Below, piece after piece: positions 1-4,819 of a stretch of 7,965 nucleotides of DNA; position 1 is the stretch's first letter, and each line of letters starts with the position of its first letter. The position numbers were made by a program, and so were the translations under genes. Under the pieces are notes generated by a model that saw nothing but the letters and a program-made list of their open reading frames with translations, had not been told where the DNA came from and searched no databases. This DNA comes from Planctomycetota bacterium (GTDB lineage: Bacteria > Planctomycetota > Phycisphaerae > UBA1845 > CAIVHJ01): positions 1-7,965 of the forward strand of contig JACZTW010000185.1 of the NCBI GenBank assembly GCA_022573485.1, in the 5' to 3' direction.

Positions 1-57
1 GCGTGGGGCGAGCTTTTTGCTTTTCTTTGTGCTCTTTTCTGTTTCCATCCTGCTAGC

Positions 58-62
58 GGAGA
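58..62 (+). promoter_or_regulatory. Ribosome binding site of the first pseudopilin gene
   Basis: GGAGA lies six bases before the ATG at 69 and is the clearest Shine-Dalgarno in the window. It decides the start at 69 over the in-frame ATG at 78. The preceding bases 1-57 are T-rich. They are open in one frame, but I see no recognisable gene end or promoter in them. Confidence 0.6.
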
Positions 63-68
63 ACGGCC

Positions 69-1157
69 ATGCGAACGATGAGAATTCGAACGGGCGCTTT
101 GGGCTTCACAATCGTGGAACTGCTGGTGGTGATCGGCATCATCGGGATTCTGGTGGCCTTGCTGATTCCGGCCATCGGTGCGGTTCAGAACTCGGCCAAG
201 GAACTCAAAACACAATCCATCTTCACCGCCATCTCAGCCGGGCTGGAAGCCTACCGCAATGCCACGGGCGAGACTTACCCGCCATCCGGCAGCGACTATC
301 AAGCCAATCCTCGTTGGAAGATTACGAGCCCGTACTCACCCCCGGGATTTACTACACCGGTTCATGTGGCCGTCACTGGCGCCAACATGCTCGTCTACGC
401 TCTCGCTGGGGCCGACCTGCAAGGGACGGCGGGCTTCAAGGATGTCTCACGAACCGGTGGCTCGCCCGGCTTCTGGGACGACCTGGACAACTTGCAGGAC
501 TGCAGTTTTGGTGGAGGCGGCAACGGCCTATATGCTCTGGACTACGGCTGTACGGTTGGCCCCGCTACCCTGGATCCGCTCCATCGGCGGTTCGGGCCTT
601 TCCTCGACATCAACAAGACCGACATAACGAATATGAGGGACTACGCCGAAGATGTTCTTCTCCCCAGGAACGATTACGCGCAAAGTGTGCCCGTTCCTTC
701 TGATGGTGTCAGCTCCGATCCGGACGACTACGAGAAACAACCGTTCATTCTCGACGGCTTTGGTTTTCCGATTCTGTACTACAAAGCGAACGTCGGCGCC
801 AGCGGCATGATGGTCGATTGGTCAACCACCCCCCCTGGAAGCGGCATTTTCGACCCGATTGACAATGCGTTGTATACCGGCATGATCGTCGACGGCAACA
901 ATCCCGCTCCCAACAGCGGCATGGACCTCGGCGCGGGCAAGAACCATCCTCTGAAGCTGGCGAATGCACCCGACGTTAATCCGAGCGTGGATATATGGAG
1001 CGCCCCGGGCTGGCAAGGGACGTTCGCCAATCTGATTTGGGACCGCAAGGTGACGGCGCGGAATGTGCCGGTGAACAAGGATTCCTATCTCTTGATCAGC
1101 CCCGGCGCGGACGCTCTGTGGGGTACGGACGACGATCTTACAAACTTCAATCAATAG
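69..1157 (+). CDS. GspG-like major pseudopilin / prepilin-type protein
   Basis: This is a 362-residue protein with a textbook class III leader. Twelve residues end in Gly12, followed by Phe13 (+1) and Glu17 (+5) in GFTIVELLVVIGIIGI, then a hydrophobic helix to about residue 36 and the amphipathic start of a pilin stalk. Prepilin peptidase should cut after Gly12 and methylate Phe13. Near residues 227-235 is LDGFGFPI, which resembles the D-x-W-G-x-P motif of GspG. The C-terminus has SPGADALWGTDDDL (about 344-357), like the Asp-rich calcium-binding tail loop of GspG. At 362 residues it is more than twice a typical GspG (about 140), the extra length being Gly/Asp/Asn-rich. It is the first gene of the cluster seen here and lies 29 bases before the next pseudopilin. 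The GspG assignment is inferred from motifs and gene order; a generic type IV pilin-like role is the alternative. Confidence 0.88.
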   Translation: MRTMRIRTGALGFTIVELLVVIGIIGILVALLIPAIGAVQNSAKELKTQSIFTAISAGLEAYRNATGETYPPSGSDYQANPRWKITSPYSPPGFTTPVHVAVTGANMLVYALAGADLQGTAGFKDVSRTGGSPGFWDDLDNLQDCSFGGGGNGLYALDYGCTVGPATLDPLHRRFGPFLDINKTDITNMRDYAEDVLLPRNDYAQSVPVPSDGVSSDPDDYEKQPFILDGFGFPILYYKANVGASGMMVDWSTTPPGSGIFDPIDNALYTGMIVDGNNPAPNSGMDLGAGKNHPLKLANAPDVNPSVDIWSAPGWQGTFANLIWDRKVTARNVPVNKDSYLLISPGADALWGTDDDLTNFNQ

Positions 1158-1160
1158 AGC

Positions 1161-1223
1161 AACGATTGACAACTGAGAACTCTCAAATGCGGATTGCGGA
1201 TTGCGGATTACGGATTGCGAAGC
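1161..1223 (+). repeat. 7-bp-period tandem repeat spanning the start of the second pseudopilin gene
   Basis: The core is GCGGATT three times at 1189-1209, then ACGGATT at 1210-1216. The same seven-base phase can be followed upstream in degenerate form: AACGATT, GACAACT, GAGAACT, CTCAAAT at 1161-1188. The tract covers most of the intergenic gap, the ATG at 1187 and the first ten or so codons. Twenty-one bases make seven codons, so the peptide also repeats as RIADCGL-RIA. It has no spacers and is not a CRISPR. I recognise similar GGATTGC heptamer tracts as common in planctomycete-type genomes, from memory only. Confidence 0.8.
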
Positions 1224-2119
1224 GTGCCGGCGCGTGCGGTTTGCGCGACGTTTCGTGCTTGGAAATCCGAAATCCTCGACGGCGAGCTTTCTCGCTCGTC
1301 GAGATGCTGGTCGTCATCGGCATCATCGTGATCATCCTGAGCGTGGTCCTTTTAATCGGGCAGGGGGCGATCAACAACGCCAAGGTCAGCCACACCCGCG
1401 TGATGCTTGAGCAATTGAATACGGCCATCTCGGCCTACAGCCGGAATAACCCCTTCGCATCGATCAACGCCGTCAAGAACCGCTACGGCCCATACCCGCC
1501 GGATGAACTGATGGCCTTCGATCCCAGCTCGACTACGCCAGGTCTTGGGAATATCAATCTGATGCCCGGCGGCATTGGGCAGTTCGTGAAGGTCGGCGTC
1601 TCCCCCATCAATGACGACCTCGGCGCCGGCGATTATGTGCCTCAGGGGGCCGTCAAGGCTCTCGTTTGGGGCCTGCGATCACTGCCCGCCAGCCGTGAAA
1701 TCTATGATTCAATCCCGGATCGCTTCAGGGAAACCGCTCCGACCAACGTGGAGTTCTTCGACATCAACGGCAACGGCTCATTCGACCCGCTGACCGATAA
1801 AGAAGTGCAGTATCTGGTCGATGGCTGGGGCCATCCGATCGAATACTTCGCGATCCGCGAGTTAGCGATGGGTGAGATCCCCACATCTCACGCCTGGGTC
1901 GCGCAAAAACTGGTGCAGTCCAACAAGAACCTCCCGGTGCTGGTCTCCTATGGTTTGGATGGCGATGTTCAGTTCGATGCCGAAATGACACTTGAGCAGG
2001 AATTTGAGCGTACCAACCCTGGAGAATCACTGTTTACAAGCCAGTTGCACCAGGACAACATTTATCTGGATGACGCGCTGAAGGACCGTATCACGCGCTT
2101 CGAGAAGCCCAATCCCTGA
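1187..2119 (+). CDS. Second GspG-like prepilin-type pseudopilin
   Basis: This is a 310-residue protein whose leader is long (34 residues) and basic, ending PRRRA before FSLVEMLVVIGIIVIIL. Cleavage is expected between Ala34 and Phe35, with Glu39 at +5; Ala replaces the usual Gly at -1. The start at 1187 is the only ATG between the previous gene's stop and the pilin motif; TGAGAA seven bases upstream is a weak ribosome site. An open frame extends further upstream, but it overlaps gene 1 and is not convincing. DINGNGSFD (192-200) matches the DxNxNGxxD calcium loop pattern, followed by LVDGWGHPIEYF (about 210-221), the counterpart of LDGFGFPI in gene 1. SYGLDGD (254-260) resembles the SYGADG tail of GspG. 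It is probably a paralogue of gene 1, forming a shaft or minor subunit. The first ten codons consist of heptamer repeat DNA. Confidence 0.87.
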   Translation: MRIADCGLRIAKRAGACGLRDVSCLEIRNPRRRAFSLVEMLVVIGIIVIILSVVLLIGQGAINNAKVSHTRVMLEQLNTAISAYSRNNPFASINAVKNRYGPYPPDELMAFDPSSTTPGLGNINLMPGGIGQFVKVGVSPINDDLGAGDYVPQGAVKALVWGLRSLPASREIYDSIPDRFRETAPTNVEFFDINGNGSFDPLTDKEVQYLVDGWGHPIEYFAIRELAMGEIPTSHAWVAQKLVQSNKNLPVLVSYGLDGDVQFDAEMTLEQEFERTNPGESLFTSQLHQDNIYLDDALKDRITRFEKPNP

Positions 2120-2122
2120 TCT

Positions 2123-2185
2123 CGATTGCGCAATAGCGGAATATGAAATGCGAATCACGAATCACGAATCACGAATCACGAACCA
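2123..2185 (+). repeat. 7-bp tandem repeat (CGAATCA) spanning the start of the GspH-like gene
   Basis: Four perfect CGAATCA units (2151-2178) and one variant, CGAACCA (2179-2185), begin immediately after the ATG at 2148. Degenerate units in the same phase reach back through the gap: CGATTGC, GCAATAG, CGGAATA, TGAAATG at 2123-2150. It encodes the leader peptide, with a seven-residue repeat RITNHES-RITNHAR. The unit resembles the CGGATTG unit of the preceding gene (shared pattern CGRATYR). The tract is internal to a gene and has no spacers. Confidence 0.88.
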
Positions 2186-3080
2186 CGCTCGGGCGCTGAC
2201 GCTCACCGAGATTCTGGTCGTGATCGGCATCATTGTTCTGGTGCTGGGCTTGGCGGTGCCGGCCCTGTCCGTGTGGGAGTCGCGCAAGGTCCAGGACACC
2301 ATCAATCTCACCAGCAACCTGCTCAAACGCGCCCAGTCAACCGCCATGAGCGAACATCGCGTCGTGGGGTTGTTCTTCTACGTCGAGCCCGAAAGCCAGA
2401 CGCAGTTTATCTGGCCGATCGAACCGGCCATGATTCCGGCGGAGGCCACAAATACGGCTGATCGTTTCGTCCTGCGGGACACCGAGCCGTTCAAGATCCC
2501 CAAGCCCATGCGTATCGTTCCTGCCTCGGTCCTGGACGAAACGCTGCCGATCCACTTGTCTTGGACGCCGGAGCAGTTGGCTTCAGAGGAACTGCGCGAT
2601 CCGGCGGATACTTTTCCTGAGACTCCCAACAATGGTGCGGGTCCAAGCGAACTGGGCACGCAGTATCATCGCAATTTCTTCGTGATCCTCTTTGACAGAA
2701 CCGGGATTGTGAATTCCCGCAAGCGGGTGTTCATTCGCGATCCCGATACGCCTGGCTATCCACCTTCAGGCACGCCGACCCCGCCGTGCGGGGCCGGCGT
2801 TTCTTATCCGGGCTTTCGGACGCGATTGATCGTCAGCGACGCTGCCTATCCCATCGCCGGATGGGGCAACGCGGTCGTCGATTTCGACTGCGACCCCATT
2901 CTATTTCAAAGCGCCGATAGCGTGCTCATCTACAACGACGAGTCGTTCCGGGCGCTTCCCGATCCTGTTTCGCCGGGCTACAACGACAATCATCGCCGAT
3001 TCCTGCGGCAGTCATCCGACCCGCTCTATATTCATGCGGCCACCGGCCGGATCATCAAAGGCCGAACCGAGGGGGCGTGA
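2148..3080 (+). CDS. GspH/FimT-like minor pseudopilin
   Basis: This 310-residue protein has a 16-residue leader (MRITNHESRITNHARA), then LTLTEILVVIGIIVLVLGL. The cut is expected after Ala16, giving Leu17 at +1 (Phe is usual) and Glu21 at +5. The membrane helix runs to about residue 42, followed by NLTSNLLKRAQSTAMSEHRVV, the stalk pattern of GspH/FimT minor pseudopilins (helix, then a basic turn and a beta strand beginning VGLFFYV). GspH is normally about 150-190 residues, so this one is enlarged. GCGGA at 2136-2140 lies seven bases before the ATG at 2148. An out-of-frame ATG at 2143 competes with it and ends at 2199. It follows gene 2 after 28 bases and precedes gene 4 by 6, indicating an operon. 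The start falls in heptamer repeat DNA. The prepilin call is firm; GspH is inferred from the stalk and gene order. Confidence 0.85.
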   Translation: MRITNHESRITNHARALTLTEILVVIGIIVLVLGLAVPALSVWESRKVQDTINLTSNLLKRAQSTAMSEHRVVGLFFYVEPESQTQFIWPIEPAMIPAEATNTADRFVLRDTEPFKIPKPMRIVPASVLDETLPIHLSWTPEQLASEELRDPADTFPETPNNGAGPSELGTQYHRNFFVILFDRTGIVNSRKRVFIRDPDTPGYPPSGTPTPPCGAGVSYPGFRTRLIVSDAAYPIAGWGNAVVDFDCDPILFQSADSVLIYNDESFRALPDPVSPGYNDNHRRFLRQSSDPLYIHAATGRIIKGRTEGA

Positions 3081-3086
3081 TTCAGC

Positions 3087-4100
3087 ATGACTCAGCATGT
3101 CTACAGTTCACGCCGGGTCGGGGAGAATCAAGGAGCCGCGGGCTTCAGCCCGCGCGAATCCACGCCAGGGAACAACGCTCCGCAATACGAACGATCGCGC
3201 AGGCTAAAGCCTGCGGCTCCTTGGCGCCTGAGCGCGTTTTCGCTGCTTGAGATCATGATTGCCACGATCATCCTGGGCTTCGGGCTGTTGATGATCGGCG
3301 CCGTGCTGCCCATCGCCTGGAAAGGCTCGGTCGAGTCTTCGGAACTCACCCGGGCTGAAGGGGCTTCCCGAACCGCCAAGTACCTCGTGCAAAAGAAAAC
3401 ACGCGTCGATGGCCTGCGGGACTTGTTTGTCAATGGCACGAACGATCCACTGCTCCCTCCGGAGTCTCGAACTCCGCCGGGTTTCATTGTTACCCCTGAT
3501 GCCGGCAATGCGCCGGGCGTAGACGGCGTCAGCTACAGTTTTCTCGGCGATTTCGACACGATCGACCCCGTTCCTTTGGTGCACGCCCTGCATCTGGAGA
3601 ACTGGGCGATGGATCCCGACGCGCTGCTTCGTTGTGAAAGCAACACGGCAAATGATCTTTCGGTGCCGGAAGCGCCGATCGCGCTTGAGTTGCCAGCGGG
3701 GCATCTCTACCGGGTCGGCATCCCGGCCGACCTTGAGAACATCTGTCTTAACTATGTGCCCGGAATTGGAATAGGGGCGCCGGTGATCAAGCTGCGGGAC
3801 CGGCTCTATCCGCCGATTCCCGATACGCTGACCCCGGAAGACGTGAACCAGTGGCGCGAGGTGCTCACCAGCCGGCGCTATTCGTGGGCGGTGTTTCACC
3901 GCTTGGCCCGCGTGCCGAAATCGCCGACCGACCCGCGCTACTTCCACATGTACTACGTCACGCTTCGGCGCGGCAACAACACCAGCCGCTTCGCCCGGCA
4001 GAGTTCGGTCGATGGTATTGTCCGGCCGTTCCGCCTATTGCATTGCCGGATACCGAGGACGTCATGTTCCCCATCGCCTGGCGCGTGCCGTTGCTCGTGA
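3087..4100 (+). CDS. GspI/PilV-like minor pseudopilin, N-terminal part of a frameshifted gene
   Basis: This reads as 337 residues from an ATG six bases after the previous stop, with GAGGGGG (3069-3075) as a distant ribosome site. The leader is 50 residues, very long, and ends at Ala50. The mature pilin starts FSLLEIMIATIILGFGLL, with Phe51 at +1 and Glu55 at +5, typical of PilV/GspI. Convincing coding continues through YSWAVFHRLARVPKS and YFHMYYVTLRRG up to about base 4010. The last 20-25 residues (CRIPRTSCSPSPGACRCS) are Cys/Ser-rich and look out of frame. The natural continuation lies in the -1 frame (next entry); together they would form a protein of about 494 residues. GspI is normally about 120 residues. 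Codons 16-45 of the leader are a REP-like element. Either the gene is a recent pseudogene or one base is missing from the sequence. Confidence 0.8.
   Translation: MTQHVYSSRRVGENQGAAGFSPRESTPGNNAPQYERSRRLKPAAPWRLSAFSLLEIMIATIILGFGLLMIGAVLPIAWKGSVESSELTRAEGASRTAKYLVQKKTRVDGLRDLFVNGTNDPLLPPESRTPPGFIVTPDAGNAPGVDGVSYSFLGDFDTIDPVPLVHALHLENWAMDPDALLRCESNTANDLSVPEAPIALELPAGHLYRVGIPADLENICLNYVPGIGIGAPVIKLRDRLYPPIPDTLTPEDVNQWREVLTSRRYSWAVFHRLARVPKSPTDPRYFHMYYVTLRRGNNTSRFARQSSVDGIVRPFRLLHCRIPRTSCSPSPGACRCS
3130..3222. repeat. REP/BIME-like inverted repeat inside the leader of the GspI-like gene
   Basis: The 28-base arms at 3130-3157 and 3195-3222 are inverted copies of each other, with 25 of 28 positions matching (AAGGAGCCGC.GGCTT.AGCC.GCGCGA). 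Each arm contains its own palindrome: CGCGGGCT-TC-AGCCCGCG (3137-3154) and CGCAGGCT-AA-AGCCTGCG (3198-3215). The 87-base core, 3133-3219, is translated as residues 16-45 of the pseudopilin leader (AAGFSPR...RRLKPAAP). Two inverted palindromic units form the usual layout of a bacterial REP doublet (BIME). No transposase gene is present here. A link to a Y1/REP-associated transposase is an inference. Confidence 0.85.
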
Positions 4101-4567
4101 TTGAGTCGCAGAGCCCCGGCGTGCCGGCCATCGCTTTTGCGGGTGCGATCGACGCCGATGCGGACGCCTTTCTGGCGGCCGGCCTGAATCCGCCGCTGAG
4201 TTCATCGACACCGCTCGCTCCGGTAGACAATGACGTGTGCAGGGTCGCGGACATGTTTCCTCGTGGGTCTTTCTTCATCGACGAATTGAACGGCAACGTC
4301 TATCGCGTCAGCCAGCGCGAATACATCGACAACGCCGCCGGCCAGACCAATCGCTTGGCGCGCTTGACGCTCGATATGGAAGTGACAATCACTGATCTTG
4401 AGAGGGAGGACGGCACCCCTAACCTCCTGGAGAATGCGACCTTCCGGAACCGTATCGTGTGGGTTTATCCGCCGTCGGCGGCCGCGGGGGTCCGCGAGCC
4501 GGTCAACTTCACGGGCGGCAAGCCGGTGGTCGATATCCGCGTCGAAACCCTCACGCTCATGCCCTGA
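4064..4567 (+). pseudogene. C-terminal part of the frameshifted GspI/PilV-like gene
   Basis: This 167-residue segment in the -1 frame relative to 3087-4100 begins MFPIAWRVPLLVIESQSPG and ends GGKPVVDIRVETLTLMP. It has no prepilin leader of its own. Its content (FPRGSFFIDELNGNVYRV, TNRLARLTLDMEV, RIVWVYPPSAAAG) reads like the beta-rich C-terminal domain of the preceding pseudopilin. The in-frame coding signal can be followed back to about base 4030 (PPIALPDTEDV). GAGGA at 4055-4059 lies four bases before the ATG at 4064, and that ATG overlaps the end of the preceding frame by 37 bases. Translational reinitiation as a separate polypeptide is therefore possible. I consider a one-base deletion, real or from sequencing, more likely. 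No slippery heptamer that would support programmed frameshifting is visible. Confidence 0.65.
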
Positions 4568-4819
4568 GCGCCTCCCCGTCTTTTGTCTGGATCGTAAGTC
4601 TTTATTGTAAAGCAAGTTAGGTGAGCTGAATTTCCCTTGCGCGGGTTCCACTGGACAGTTGACCAAGCCCATAATTAGGGCGTCAGAGGCGATTCGCTCT
4701 GGCCTCTCGGGGCTCGGGTCGGTTCGTAACTCTTTGGTCGTTCACTACTTCGGGTAGTTCAAAGATAAATCGGCGGCCGGGCTATTGAGCGGCCCCTCTT
4801 ATCTCGATGTGATGACAGC
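4568..4819. other. 252-base gap without a gene inside the pseudopilin cluster
   Basis: This is the only sizeable non-coding gap in the window; the other junctions are 6 to 29 bases. I find no open frame with coding character, no tRNA, and no repeat like those in the leaders. It contains a small hairpin, ACTAC-TTCGG-GTAGT (4744-4758), and a GC-rich hairpin (4775-4794) just before the next gene. AT-rich stretches near 4596-4612 and 4671-4678 could carry a promoter, but no well-spaced -35/-10 pair is convincing. It may hold an internal promoter, an untranslated leader for the large GspJ-like gene, or a degraded sequence. Confidence 0.5.
4775..4794 (+). terminator. GC-rich hairpin before the GspJ-like gene, possible terminator or 5'-leader structure
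   Basis: GGCC (4775-4778) pairs with GGCC (4791-4794), and GCT (4781-4783) with AGC (4788-4790), around an ATTG loop and a two-base bulge. CCTCTTAT follows. That is not a proper T-run, so an intrinsic terminator is only weakly supported. The structure ends 25 bases before the ATG at 4820 and could instead lie in that gene's mRNA leader. Confidence 0.25.

Noticed and set aside
17..703. Open frame of 228 codons with a hydrophobic start (MLFFVLFSVSILLA) overlapping the first pseudopilin gene
   Set aside because: It covers the same bases as the 69-1157 gene in another frame. After the first 15 residues it turns into Arg/Gly/His-rich out-of-frame sequence, and it lacks a ribosome site. The hydrophobic start comes from the T-rich upstream DNA.
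69..1157. DUF1559-type planctomycete prepilin
   Set aside because: The characteristic C-terminal His-rich/DG tail of that family is not visible. The DGxGxP and Asp-rich tail fit a GspG-like protein better.
995..1186. Upstream extension of the second GspG-like gene to an ATG at 995
   Set aside because: It would overlap gene 1 by 163 bases with out-of-frame-type residues and place more than 90 residues before the cleavage site. The ATG at 1187 is in the gap and fits a leader.
2151..2185. Short regular repeats considered as a CRISPR array
   Set aside because: The units are seven bases, directly adjacent with no spacers, and are translated within a gene.
3204..3947. Long minus-strand open frame of 247 codons, and similar minus-strand frames at 4799-5512 and 6140-6898
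   Set aside because: They lie opposite clearly coding prepilin genes, are rich in Arg/His/Gln, and show no domain, signal or ribosome site. High-GC genes commonly produce such shadows.
4000..4100. Programmed -1 ribosomal frameshift in the GspI-like gene
   Set aside because: The direction would be right, but no X-XXY-YYZ slippery heptamer in the correct phase and no clear downstream stem were found. A simple deletion explains it better.
4659..4678. Promoter from TTGACC (4659-4664) and TAATTA (4673-4678)
   Set aside because: The spacing is only 8 bases, far from the 16-18 required for a sigma-70 promoter, and no better partner was found for either box.
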